34,741 nt of DNA, taken from the NCBI GenBank assembly GCA_944368065.1, contig CALVWV010000010.1, positions 110,534-145,274 on the forward strand, in the 5' to 3' direction. The stretch is from an uncultured Clostridia bacterium (GTDB lineage Bacteria > Bacillota > Clostridia > Christensenellales > Borkfalkiaceae). The position numbers were made by a program, and so were the translations under genes. Shown one piece after another: positions 26,739 through 34,741 of this stretch (positions within the stretch are counted from its first letter, which is position 1; each line of letters begins with the position of its first letter). The notes beneath the pieces were generated by a model, which was not told the DNA's origin, ran no database searches, and saw only the letters and a list, made by a program, of their open reading frames with translations.

Positions 26739-29536
26739 CTGTCGGATTCGCCTCCTTGTTTAGCAGCGCCGTTAATGTCATTCATGGCCTTTCTGTCGCG
26801 GATGATTTCGTGCAGCCATTTGAACTTGAACTTGCGCACGGCAATGTCAAGAAGGACGAAAATTACGCTGAGAATAAGCAGTACGAGCGCGGGATTGAAA
26901 GTTTTTGCAATCCTTTCTTCGAAGGTTGAGAATATTTCAACCGGGTCTTCGATTACAGTACCGCCGCCGTTCTGTGCAATATCCGCAAGCAGTTTGCTGC
27001 CTTCGTCCGCATCGCGCAGTGCGTCGTATTCTGCAGAGTAAGAAAAAGTCCTGTAAATAGTCACGTCGGATACTACAGCGCCTGCGGCGTCGAGCTTTTC
27101 AATGAGCAGCCTGTAAACGCCCGTATGCGCAATGGAAAAGTCAAAGCTTACATTGTTTCCGAGCGATGTCACGGGTACGCCCTGACTGTAATAGTTGCCT
27201 GCGCTTTCTGAAAGAGCGGTTACGGTTAGCCTTACGCTTTCGCCGTCTTTAAGTTCTTCCGTTGTGTAAACGTCAACGCGGTTTGTGTAGTTCTGCGTGG
27301 AAGTATTTATCACGAAATCGAGGATATCGGGTTCGGGCGGCTGCATGGGAGCAAGGCTTTCCGCGATATTCTTTATGAGCGTTATGCCGATGGGGTCATT
27401 TATAAAGTTTTCCGACCAGTAGCCGCTCAGATCGCACATAAAGCTGCCTACGCTGCCCGCACCGTATTGCCATGCCGCGTAAATGGGCACGTACTCATAC
27501 ATGAGTGGCGTGGAAGCTCCGTCTTTAACCATCGTTCCGTAATATCCGTTGAGCGTGGGGATGACCGTCTGCGAGTTCATTCCCGCGAAGATATTTGTAT
27601 GGTCTCCGATAGTGGGGGTGAACTCTATGCCGTCCTGCATTTCGGAAAGTTTTATTTCTGCAAGGTCCTGGCTCATTACCGTGCTTACCATTCCCTGAGT
27701 TACCTCGTCAAGGGTAAGAGAGTAATAGTTGCCGTGACCGCGTTCAGCGGCACTCTGCATATCGCCTGTATTGCTGCTGCTTCCGCCAACGGTTACGATG
27801 GACATCGTTATGCCGTTTGCGTAGTTGTAATCGATGTACTTTCCGTACCAGTTATTGTCGTTATCGCCATTCGATTCGAGATGGTCGGAAGGGTCGCCGT
27901 CGGTAATGAGTATTATGTGTTTTCTCGATACGTCGACGGAAGAAAGCGCGCGGCCTGCAAGGTCTATGGCTCCGGAAAATACCGTGCCGCCGCTGCCTGA
28001 TGCGTCCTCGCCTTCGCCGAGGTGTTTTATCGCCTGAAGAATCTTATCTTTCTGCGTTACGGGCAGAACGCTTATTTCTTCCGTAGCCGAAGTGGAGAAG
28101 CTCATTACGCCGCAGTAATCGCGCTCGTTGAGCTGGGCGAGAGTGTCTTCAGCGCCCTGAACGGCTGCTTCGAATCTGCCGCTGCTCATTGAACCGGAGC
28201 TGTCGACTACAATCATTACCGCAACGGGGGGAGCGTAGTCTATTGCCTGTACGGGGAGCATGTCCTGAAAAAGCGTGCCCTGCATGTCCTCGCGGTTGTA
28301 TGCGTGCGGCACTTCTTTGCCGTCCGCGCCGGTATCGTTTTTGCCGCCGGCGGTAAACAGACTTCCGCCTAAGGTGTAAACGTATTCGTACAGCGCTTCG
28401 TCAAAGTTTGCGGGCATTGAAGCGCCCGTGAGGTCGGCGTTTGAAATATTCACAAGCATGACCTGCTCGTACGCGCACAGCTCCTTTGCGTCTTTGGGAA
28501 TGAGTGCCGAGTCGTTGTGGATATTCATTACCGTTACATTATAATTCGGTGAAAGAATATTGTAAAGCTCTGAAGCTTCGCCTTGAATATTTTCAAGTAT
28601 AAGAATATTGCTTAAAACGTTTATGTTGAGGTATGACTGGTAAACGTTGTTCTCCGTTACAAAGTCGTCGCCGTCCTTGCAAGTAACGTTGAAAATGATG
28701 TCGTGCATGCCAGCAGACTGGAAGAGGTGGGGAACGTCAATCTCGTTTGACCCCGGCATGAGGGTAACGGAAAGGGGCTGGTCCTCGAAGTTGTTGTCTG
28801 AAACGGTTACGGTAACATTTACATCATTGTCAAACGTATTTTCAACGGTGAGCGAAAGGTTTACAGACTGGTTCACAACGACTCTGTCTTTCGGCATGGA
28901 GGCGTCTGTTATCTGAATTTCGCCGTGCTCTTGGTCGGGGAAACTTACAGTATCAATCTTCGTGCCGCGCGCGGCTATGAGCTGCGCTGTTTCTTTGGCA
29001 GACTGGTCGGTTTCAAATCCGTCCGATAAAAGCACTATTTTCGAAGACTTGGGGTTAGTGAACTGTTCGGAAGCAAATTCCAGCGCGCCTTTAATGTTCG
29101 TAGCCGTCGTATCGGGCGACTTAGAGGCGAGATACTGGCGGTAAACTTCCTGCGCATCATAAGAAAGTGGTGCGGCATATACGGAATCATATCCGAATGT
29201 GACGATGCCTATCTTATAGTTTTCATCGCACATGTTGACTATCGTCTGCAGATATTCTTCCTTTTGGTCTGCCTGTTCCGTATTGCTGTCGGAAACGTCC
29301 ATAACTATTATAAGTTCGTTTTCGCGGTTGGGTATGGTAAAAGTGAAGTACAGTCCGGCAATCAGCGCAACGCAGAAAATGACTGTAAGTACATGCAGAG
29401 AAACGGATATGACGCGGTTGCGCGTTCTTCTGAATTTTTTAGGAATTCTGAAGAATGGTATAAGCGTGATAAGAAGCGCGGGAATCAGAAGGAACAGCAG
29501 CCACGGGTTTGTAAAATTAAAGTTAAAATCACTCAT
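26735..29536 (-). CDS. Membrane protein with two von Willebrand factor A domains (BatA/BatB-like)
   Basis: A 933-residue membrane protein. The start is set at 29536 by a GGGAG site 8 nt upstream and by the typical first helix; the frame extends upstream to 29620 but that would overlap the preceding gene. Two N-terminal TM helices (about 12-29 and 43-66) precede a first vWA domain with MIDAS residues Asp80, Ser82, Ser84 (MDVSDS) and LLSDG further on. A region at about 330-440 resembles a glutamine-amidotransferase-like fold (ILILENIQGEASELYNIL, GGSLFTAGG). A second vWA domain follows with Asp445, Ser447, Ser449 (VDSSGSM), then GGTVFSGAI and LITDGDPSDH. A final TM helix lies near 878-900, with a basic cytoplasmic tail. 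vWA domains bind protein partners through Mg; the large middle part should be outside the cell. It is preceded by the BatA-like gene (14-nt gap). Confidence 0.9.
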   Translation of the reverse strand: MSDFNFNFTNPWLLFLLIPALLITLIPFFRIPKKFRRTRNRVISVSLHVLTVIFCVALIAGLYFTFTIPNRENELIIVMDVSDSNTEQADQKEEYLQTIVNMCDENYKIGIVTFGYDSVYAAPLSYDAQEVYRQYLASKSPDTTATNIKGALEFASEQFTNPKSSKIVLLSDGFETDQSAKETAQLIAARGTKIDTVSFPDQEHGEIQITDASMPKDRVVVNQSVNLSLTVENTFDNDVNVTVTVSDNNFEDQPLSVTLMPGSNEIDVPHLFQSAGMHDIIFNVTCKDGDDFVTENNVYQSYLNINVLSNILILENIQGEASELYNILSPNYNVTVMNIHNDSALIPKDAKELCAYEQVMLVNISNADLTGASMPANFDEALYEYVYTLGGSLFTAGGKNDTGADGKEVPHAYNREDMQGTLFQDMLPVQAIDYAPPVAVMIVVDSSGSMSSGRFEAAVQGAEDTLAQLNERDYCGVMSFSTSATEEISVLPVTQKDKILQAIKHLGEGEDASGSGGTVFSGAIDLAGRALSSVDVSRKHIILITDGDPSDHLESNGDNDNNWYGKYIDYNYANGITMSIVTVGGSSSNTGDMQSAAERGHGNYYSLTLDEVTQGMVSTVMSQDLAEIKLSEMQDGIEFTPTIGDHTNIFAGMNSQTVIPTLNGYYGTMVKDGASTPLMYEYVPIYAAWQYGAGSVGSFMCDLSGYWSENFINDPIGITLIKNIAESLAPMQPPEPDILDFVINTSTQNYTNRVDVYTTEELKDGESVRLTVTALSESAGNYYSQGVPVTSLGNNVSFDFSIAHTGVYRLLIEKLDAAGAVVSDVTIYRTFSYSAEYDALRDADEGSKLLADIAQNGGGTVIEDPVEIFSTFEERIAKTFNPALVLLILSVIFVLLDIAVRKFKFKWLHEIIRDRKAMNDINGAAKQGGESDR

Positions 29537-29550
29537 TGCTTCAGCTCCCG

Positions 29551-31446
29551 TCAAAGATTTTCTCTCGAGTGCAAAATCCACTCGGCGCAAAGCAATACAA
29601 GCGCTGCTATTGCAAACCACATGGTAAGGTCTTCGTTTCCTTCCACCTCGGTGGTCTCAGAATAAAGAGTGGGAAGTCTGTCCGCTCTGCGCGTTATGTT
29701 GCTCTCATCGTTAGGTATGTGTACAAAGAATTGTTCTACTATCGTAGCGCCTGCCATATTGATCTGCGTCACAGTGTAGTCGCCCGGTTGCGCCGCAACT
29801 ATAGTTGCGGGAAGCTGGTCAAACGTTTCAGAACCTTCGGGGCCCGACACGCTGAGCGATTCGCCGCGCGCGTTGAGCGAAACGGTTTCGCCTACTTCGA
29901 ACGAATGCCCCGTAAGGGTGGCGGGCAGGTAGTAGTCGAAGATGTTGAACATCATTATGCTGAAGTCAACTACGACGCTGAAAGTTGATTTGTTGAGGTT
30001 GATTGCAAGAATAACTATTTTAGCGTCGGGCTGATTTTTGGCAAGCAGTACGGGTACGCCGTTGTAATAGAAAAGTTCGTCGTAACCGCCGGTATTTTCT
30101 ATAGTCGAATACTGCGCAACTTTGATTCTCGTAGGATCCATGTATTGCGTGATAGGACTTGAAGTGCCGGAAGCAAGGGTGGAGTCGGGGTCAACTTCGT
30201 TGACGCCGAGGACGTTGAATCCGCTGCCTTCGGGCGCCTTGTCGGGGTTGGAGAAGATGACCACGCCGTCGGCAGGCGTAACTTCAGGCATAGTATGTTC
30301 AAAGATATAAAGGTCGTATCCCTCGGTTTTCGCGTTCTCGGGTAAAACCTGGTCTATCTGTATATCCCATACATTATTATAATATGTACGCGCGGTGCGC
30401 AGGACGCCGCCGTAAAAGTTGTTGGCGCTGCTGCTCGAGTACTGCACTTTGAGTACTGGTCTCGTGCCGCCGTAAACATTGAACCAGTTGTCGCGTTGGA
30501 AGCTGTCTTCTTCGTCGATATGCACGTACATCTCGGTGTAGGATGAGATCGATTCGCCGCCGCCTGAAAAATCAGCGGAGGCGAACGTTACCGTCTGCTG
30601 GGCATTGTTGTCGCTGAAATAAAGTTCTTTCTGCGCTGTGCGCGTTCCCGAAGTAGAGCCGTTAACGCCGAAAATTTCGCAGGAAACGGTTACGGATTTT
30701 GAAACGCCGAAACAGCCTACTTCCACGCTGAAGGAGTAGACGTTTTCATTAAGCACGGGCGTAACGTTAAGCACGGCGGCATTCCAGTCGTCGTCGGCAG
30801 ATACGTCAACCACGTTGAAAGAGCCTTTGTTTATGTACTCCGTGCCTGTATAAAAGAGCACTTCCGCTTCCGAATTAATCTGAAGGACCTGTTCCGCGAG
30901 CTCTGCGGCGCCGTCTATATCGGCAGAACCGTAGCTGCACGCGTTTTCATCCCTGAGCACGGAAAGCTGGCTTTCAAACTGTGCGGCATTTTCCGAAGTG
31001 AGGCGCGAAATAACGAAATGCGCGTCGGAATCCGCAAGAATTACGGAAACCACGCCGTCCTCGTGCGAAAGCGTCTCGTTTGCCATTGCCTGCACTTCGT
31101 CCAAAGCTCTCTCAAAGCGGGTCTGATTTTCAGACGCAACCATCATGCTTGCGGAAGCGTCTATAATCGCCACTTTTTCATTTTTCGAAGTACCCGAAAC
31201 GACGGGCACCGCGGGCTGCGCCATCATAACTGCCATACATGCAAGCAGCAGTATCTGGAAGATAAGTATGAGCAGATTGCGCAGCCTGCTTATCGGCAGG
31301 CGGTTCTTTCTGTATTTAAGACTCAGTTTCCACACAAAGGTGGAGGAAACGAGCTTTTGCTGATAATTGGGGCGCAGGACGTAAATCAGTATGAGCACTG
31401 CCAGAGAAAGCAGACCCAGAAGCCCCAGAGGTAGTAGTAAAGTCAT
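29551..31446 (-). CDS. BatA-like membrane protein with vWA domain
   Basis: A 631-residue protein. The N-terminus matches the BatA/aerotolerance-type membrane domain: a helix at 3-24, a loop with the basic segment YRKNRLPISRLRN, then a helix at 57-76. A vWA domain follows with DASAS (Asp96, Ser98, Ser100). The later strand that normally ends in TDG reads VLFYTGTEY, so the usual MIDAS Asp of that strand is not present. Middle beta-rich sequence and a region around VQYSSSSANNFYGGVL, GYDLYIFEHTMPEV and VVIFSNPD look like an amidotransferase-like fold. A last TM helix lies near 608-624. It overlaps the upstream DUF58 stop by 4 nt (ATGA). It probably forms a membrane complex with the double-vWA protein and is acted on by MoxR; this is inferred from related MoxR/Bat clusters. 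Confidence 0.88.
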   Translation of the reverse strand: MTLLLPLGLLGLLSLAVLILIYVLRPNYQQKLVSSTFVWKLSLKYRKNRLPISRLRNLLILIFQILLLACMAVMMAQPAVPVVSGTSKNEKVAIIDASASMMVASENQTRFERALDEVQAMANETLSHEDGVVSVILADSDAHFVISRLTSENAAQFESQLSVLRDENACSYGSADIDGAAELAEQVLQINSEAEVLFYTGTEYINKGSFNVVDVSADDDWNAAVLNVTPVLNENVYSFSVEVGCFGVSKSVTVSCEIFGVNGSTSGTRTAQKELYFSDNNAQQTVTFASADFSGGGESISSYTEMYVHIDEEDSFQRDNWFNVYGGTRPVLKVQYSSSSANNFYGGVLRTARTYYNNVWDIQIDQVLPENAKTEGYDLYIFEHTMPEVTPADGVVIFSNPDKAPEGSGFNVLGVNEVDPDSTLASGTSSPITQYMDPTRIKVAQYSTIENTGGYDELFYYNGVPVLLAKNQPDAKIVILAINLNKSTFSVVVDFSIMMFNIFDYYLPATLTGHSFEVGETVSLNARGESLSVSGPEGSETFDQLPATIVAAQPGDYTVTQINMAGATIVEQFFVHIPNDESNITRRADRLPTLYSETTEVEGNEDLTMWFAIAALVLLCAEWILHSRENL

Positions 31447-32339
31447 TCCAAAATACCAGTTTTCAAAAGTTCACCGAAAATTGCTTTTTCAATGGGTTTA
31501 TCAGTGCTGACGGAAATAAAGCCCGCCCCGCGCGATGCGCAGAAGGAGCTCATGTCTTCAATATAATCGTTCAGCGCTTCCTCGTAAGCCTGCTGCATGC
31601 CGCGCGTAATTCTGACTTTCATGTTGCGCTCGTCGAGCGAGTCTGCAGCTTCGCTGTCAATAAGGTTTACGCGGCCAGAGTAGGAGGGGTCTCTCTCTTC
31701 GGGCGCCAGCACCTGTATAAGCAGAACCTGGCGCTTTTTGTAGCTCAGATAATCTACGGCTTTCTTCCAGTTGCTTTCGGTAAAAAAGTCGGAAATTATA
31801 ACGCTCAGTCCGTTGCCTTGCGAAACTTCAGAGCCGACTATAGCGTTTTCAAGGTCGGCGTCCTCTTCAAAATCAATTTTGTCAAACATGCTTACGGTGC
31901 GGAAGAAGGGCGTCTTGCCCACGATTAGTCCGTAGGGGTCTTCGGCGCGGTTTCCGCGTAAAAGGCGGAATGAAAGTTTGTCCATGTTATGAACGGACAA
32001 AAAGCCGAGCGCGGCGGCAAATGCCGTTGCGTATGCGGCCTTCTGAGGATTTATTTTTCCCATGGAGGCAGAGCAGTCAAGATAAATCTGCGTATGCATC
32101 TGCCTTTCGTCTGTAAACAGTTTGAGGAAATATTTTTCAAAGCGGCTGAACAGGTTCCAGTCGATGCGACGTATATCGTCGCCGAGCATGTACTCGCGGT
32201 AATCGGCAAATTCGACGGTCTGCCCGTAAGTTCTTACAAGGTGTTTACCGCCGAAAAAGCCAGAAAGTTCGCGCTTTAAATTGAGCGCGCACGTCTCCAA
32301 ACGACTGAAAAAATCATCGTTCAAGTAGGAAACATTCAT
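31443..32339 (-). CDS. DUF58 domain protein (MoxR-associated)
   Basis: A 298-residue soluble protein. The DUF58 hallmark is clear at residues 47-61 (YREYMLGDDIRRIDW), followed by FEKYFLKLFTDE. A vWA-like fold follows with DCSAS (Asp88, Ser90, Ser92) and, later, SVIISDFF. Unlike many DUF58 proteins no N-terminal TM pair is present, so it is the short cytoplasmic form. DUF58 genes nearly always sit next to moxR, as here: its ATG shares one base with the moxR stop (TAATG), and its own stop overlaps the BatA-like start. The function of the family is thought to be adaptor-like, linking the AAA+ ATPase to membrane vWA partners. Confidence 0.93.
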   Translation of the reverse strand: MNVSYLNDDFFSRLETCALNLKRELSGFFGGKHLVRTYGQTVEFADYREYMLGDDIRRIDWNLFSRFEKYFLKLFTDERQMHTQIYLDCSASMGKINPQKAAYATAFAAALGFLSVHNMDKLSFRLLRGNRAEDPYGLIVGKTPFFRTVSMFDKIDFEEDADLENAIVGSEVSQGNGLSVIISDFFTESNWKKAVDYLSYKKRQVLLIQVLAPEERDPSYSGRVNLIDSEAADSLDERNMKVRITRGMQQAYEEALNDYIEDMSSFCASRGAGFISVSTDKPIEKAIFGELLKTGILE

Positions 32340-33400
32340 TATTTTTTACCGAATAAACGCTTCTTTTTTTCTTCCGAAGCAGTTGCGGCTTCAGCTTTTG
32401 CTTCGCCGCCTAAGCCGAATTTTTTGCTTACTTCGGCTATTATCATTCTGATTACGTCGTCGGGCGAAACGCGCTCCGCAATAGCTTCGAAGTTCATCTT
32501 CATGCGGTGGCGGAGTACGGGGTATGCAAGGTCGTTGACGTCGCTGAAAGCTACGTTGAAGCGGCCCTTCATAAGCGCCTTTACTTTAGCCGCGGAAATG
32601 AGCGACTGACCTGCACGGGGGCTGGCGCCGAGGCGCACATACTTCTTGGCAGCTTCGCTTGCGCATTCGCTGTCGGGATGGGTTGCAGAGCAGAGGGTCA
32701 TGGCGTAACGCATAACGTCCTCAGCTACGGGTATCTGGTTAGCCGTGTTGCGCATAGCTATAAGCTGTTCGCCGTTGCAGGCGGGCGCGGCAACTTCGGC
32801 CATCGTTTTCTGGGTCATGTCGACTATAGCCATAAGCTCGTCAAGGCTGGGGTTGGGAACTACAAGTTTGAACATAAAGCGGTCCATCTGCGCTTCGGGC
32901 AGGGGGTAGGTACCGTCCTGTTCTACAGGGTTCTGCGTTGCAAGCACGAAGAAAGGTTCGGGCATCTTTCTGGAAACGCCCATAACCGTAACGGTGTGTT
33001 CCTGCATCGCCTCGAGGAGCGCCGACTGCGTTTTAGGTGTTGCACGGTTGATTTCATCGGCAAGAATAATGTTGCTGAAGATGGGACCGGGCTGGAAGCT
33101 GAAGGTGGAGTTGCCTGCTTCGTCTTTTACGATTATGTTGGTACCGGTAACGTCCGCGGGCATCAGGTCGGGGGTGAACTGTATGCGCGAGAAGGGGAGG
33201 GCAAAAACCCTGCCGAGCGTTCTTACAAGCCTCGTTTTGCCTACGCCGGGAACGCCTTCAAGCAGCACGTTGCCGCCTGCTATCATGGCTATTACCGTGC
33301 CTTCGACTACATCGTTCTGTCCTATAACGTCGCGTCTGATCTGTGCGAAAATATCTTCGCACTGTTTGCTGAATTGCTGAATGTTTTGCTCTGTAATCAT
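32339..33400 (-). CDS. MoxR family AAA+ ATPase
   Basis: A 353-residue MoxR-type AAA+ ATPase. Walker A is GVPGVGKT (49-56), Walker B is IILADEINR with Asp115 and Glu116, and the MoxR segment TPKTQSALLEAMQE follows. Sensor 1 is ATQNP with Asn157, next to the family motif EQDGTYPLPEAQMDRF, and the sensor 2 region is GASPRAGQSL. The C-terminus ends in a charged tail (EEKKKRLFGKK) that is not typical. MoxR proteins act as chaperone-like ATPases helping assembly or metal loading of partner proteins. An AAAGGAT site lies 10 nt before the ATG. It follows the three-TM protein gene by 48 nt and shares a base with DUF58. Confidence 0.96.
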   Translation of the reverse strand: MITEQNIQQFSKQCEDIFAQIRRDVIGQNDVVEGTVIAMIAGGNVLLEGVPGVGKTRLVRTLGRVFALPFSRIQFTPDLMPADVTGTNIIVKDEAGNSTFSFQPGPIFSNIILADEINRATPKTQSALLEAMQEHTVTVMGVSRKMPEPFFVLATQNPVEQDGTYPLPEAQMDRFMFKLVVPNPSLDELMAIVDMTQKTMAEVAAPACNGEQLIAMRNTANQIPVAEDVMRYAMTLCSATHPDSECASEAAKKYVRLGASPRAGQSLISAAKVKALMKGRFNVAFSDVNDLAYPVLRHRMKMNFEAIAERVSPDDVIRMIIAEVSKKFGLGGEAKAEAATASEEKKKRLFGKK

Positions 33401-33448
33401 ATTTTCGTAAATCCTTTATTTATTTGAAGACATTACCTGCGCACAGCG

Positions 33449-34588
33449 TCAGATACTGCCGAAATAATCCTCGATAAAATCGGATATCTCAGGGGGCAGG
33501 TTGTTGTTGCCGTTGATAATATCCATCGCCTGATCGTAGTAGTTGTCTTTTTCGTTGCGGTAGTCAGTTTCGCCGTCATAAATCATATTGCTGTCAGACC
33601 AGCCGCCGCCTGCGCCTTCGCCCTTACCGTCGCCATGACCCTGGCCTTCCTGACCGCCCTCGCCTGTGCCGTTGCCATCGCCCTGAGAGCCGTTGTCGCT
33701 TTCGCCTTCGCCGCCATTGCCTACGTCGCCGCTGTTGCCCGCGCCGTCGTTCTTATCGGGATTGGGCGCATTCTGGTCATAGTCGCCTTCGTTCTCGTTG
33801 TCAAGGGGATCGTCAGCGTCTTCGTCCTCGCCGTCGCCGATTTCTTCAAATATTGCAAAAATTTCTTTGTCTTCTTCAACATTTGTGTCCTGACGTTCAG
33901 TGGTGAGGACGCCGTCGCTCCAGCGAACGAATATCCAGCCGTCTTCAGCAACCGCCGCAACGGGTTCGGTGCTTTCGCCTGGGGAAATTATCTGTTCGAA
34001 TTCACCTTCAATTTCGCCGCCTTCATCATTCTGAACGGCGTAGCTTACGGTAACGAACCTGTCCTGCTCGGCAACCACAATGCCGGGACCGGGGATAACG
34101 CCTGCTTCCGTAAGACTTGTAACGAGCGTCATGCCTATCGCTGCGCAGAGCGCAACGCCGAGGCATACCGCTGCAACCTTACCGGCAGCAAAAACAGGGA
34201 AAGCTGTTTTAATCTGGCTTTGAGAAACGTTCTGAATTTTATCGCACGCATCGCGCCTCTGAATTTCAGCAATGGGGGAATCGGTGTTCTGAAGGTCGTA
34301 CATGGTAATGGTGCGTTCTTCAAGTCCCATGGTATCCATTCTGCGCGCTACGGAATGTTCGTTTGGTCTGAATTTAAAGAAGAAAAGCAGGATGCCGCTT
34401 ATTATCGCGCTGCCGAGGCCTGTGCCTACGGCAATCCATACGCCGTTATAGCTTAAAAGCCAGCTTAAAAGCGCCGCGATGAATGCGACACCGCCGCCAA
34501 TAATAAGGCCGTAGCAGACCGAAGATGTAACGGCCGCAACAGTCATGCGTTTTTTGTATAAGCTGAAAATCTTGTCGTTATCTCGCAT
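33449..34588 (-). CDS. Membrane protein with InlB-like repeat and acidic Gly-rich region, MoxR-operon associated
   Basis: A 379-residue protein. An AAGGAG site 6 nt before the ATG supports the start. Two TM helices (about 17-45 and 49-71) are followed by a conserved-looking cytoplasmic stretch (ARRMDTMGLEERTITMYDLQ, then AEIQRRDA), reminiscent of DUF4175-like membrane proteins found near MoxR genes. A third TM helix lies at about 130-158. Then comes a single Flg_new/InlB-like unit (about 172-248: WIFVRWSDGVLTTERQD, IFAIFEEI), a very acidic Gly/Asn/Asp stretch (about 250-325) and a short C-terminal segment (ISDFIEDYFGSI). Topology places the repeat and the acidic stretch outside. I do not recognise a named family with certainty; the role is probably a subunit of the MoxR/vWA complex. 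Confidence 0.8.
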   Translation of the reverse strand: MRDNDKIFSLYKKRMTVAAVTSSVCYGLIIGGGVAFIAALLSWLLSYNGVWIAVGTGLGSAIISGILLFFFKFRPNEHSVARRMDTMGLEERTITMYDLQNTDSPIAEIQRRDACDKIQNVSQSQIKTAFPVFAAGKVAAVCLGVALCAAIGMTLVTSLTEAGVIPGPGIVVAEQDRFVTVSYAVQNDEGGEIEGEFEQIISPGESTEPVAAVAEDGWIFVRWSDGVLTTERQDTNVEEDKEIFAIFEEIGDGEDEDADDPLDNENEGDYDQNAPNPDKNDGAGNSGDVGNGGEGESDNGSQGDGNGTGEGGQEGQGHGDGKGEGAGGGWSDSNMIYDGETDYRNEKDNYYDQAMDIINGNNNLPPEISDFIEDYFGSI

Positions 34589-34604
34589 AGATAGCTCCTT
34601 TTTT

Positions 34605-34643
34605 CTCGGGCGGCAGGTCGGCAGAAACTGACCTGCCGCCGAA
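34605..34643 (-). other. Leader hairpin just upstream of the first complete minus-strand gene
   Basis: An 11-bp perfect stem (GGCGGCAGGTC, 34609-34619 with 34630-34640, 10-nt loop) is bounded by T-rich and A-rich runs that extend the pairing. On the - strand it is followed by A residues and the ribosome-binding site rather than T, so it is not a normal terminator. A smaller 8-bp hairpin (34673-34680 with 34685-34692) precedes it. Together they fill the 114-nt gap between two genes. Confidence 0.6.
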
Positions 34644-34702
34644 AAAATTGGTTGATTTAGAATTTGTTACCGATGTCCGCAACCGCGGACATTAAGTTTT
34701 GT

Positions 34703-34741
34703 TTATGCGTTTTCGCTTGAGTTCACGAAGTTAGCGCTGCA
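34703..34741 (-). CDS. 3' end of an unidentified gene (last 12 codons and stop)
   Basis: On the - strand one frame is open from the window edge to a TAA at 34705-34703, ending in NFVNSSENA. The other two frames have stops within the first 18 bases. The stretch is too short to identify. Same strand and spacing (114 nt to the next start, with two hairpins between) suggest an earlier gene of the same block, possibly another Bat-type or transglutaminase-like partner, but that is a guess. Confidence 0.4.
   Translation of the reverse strand, partial: CSANFVNSSENA

Noticed and set aside
29537-29620. Longer double-vWA protein from 29620
   Set aside because: It overlaps the BatA-like gene; GGGAG and the membrane helix fit 29536.
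32507-33427. 306-residue frame opposite moxR
   Set aside because: It is the antisense shadow of a strongly conserved AAA+ gene.
33635-34456. 273-residue hydrophobic frame opposite the three-TM gene
   Set aside because: Its Ala/Val/Phe richness comes from reading the acidic Gly-rich region backwards.

Overview
The window looks like a chromosomal segment of a Gram-positive, Clostridia-like bacterium. The evidence is lipobox signal peptides on large surface proteins, a lactocepin-type S8 protease, an OppABCDF transporter with an SBP-lipoprotein, MoxR/DUF58/vWA genes, BspA-type LRR_5 and InlB/Flg_new-type repeats, mid GC content and heavy use of ATA (Ile). This style is common in uncultured gut Clostridia, but no rRNA or taxonomic marker is present, so the assignment is inference. 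I see no tRNA, rRNA, CRISPR array, IS element or phage gene.

The layout is two converging blocks. The left block (1-19505, all + strand) is tightly packed, with gaps of 6 to 46 nt and one 4-nt overlap. It holds the 3' end of a BspA-like LRR surface protein, a small single-TM protein, an InlB/GLUG-like lipoprotein, an unusually long peptide-binding lipoprotein (OppA type), two permeases (OppB, OppC) and two ATPases (OppD, OppF). It ends with a 2511-residue cell-surface subtilisin carrying about two dozen LRR_5 repeats and a C-terminal membrane anchor. A perfect 17-bp hairpin follows at once. The simplest reading is a surface proteolysis and peptide-uptake unit: LRR and Ig-like domains hold the protease at a substrate or surface, and the Opp system imports the peptides.

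The centre (19506-20373) is the only long stretch without a gene. It contains the + strand terminator, about 680 bases with no convincing ORF, a nested two-part inverted repeat, and a strong intrinsic terminator for the minus-strand block.

The right block (34741 down to 20374, all - strand) is a MoxR/vWA operon. In transcription order it has the last codons of an unidentified gene, a three-TM protein with an InlB-like repeat and an acidic Gly-rich tail, a MoxR AAA+ ATPase, a DUF58 protein, a BatA-like membrane vWA protein, and a membrane protein with two vWA domains. Then come two large lipoproteins, one a 27-repeat LRR_5 protein and one with Ig-like domains and a long helical region. MoxR, DUF58, the BatA-like gene, the double-vWA gene and the LRR lipoprotein are joined by 1-nt overlap, 4-nt overlap, 14-nt gap and 4-nt overlap, so the LRR lipoprotein is translationally coupled to the vWA machinery. 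Association of these two large surface lipoproteins with a MoxR/vWA module is the best candidate here for an undescribed system.
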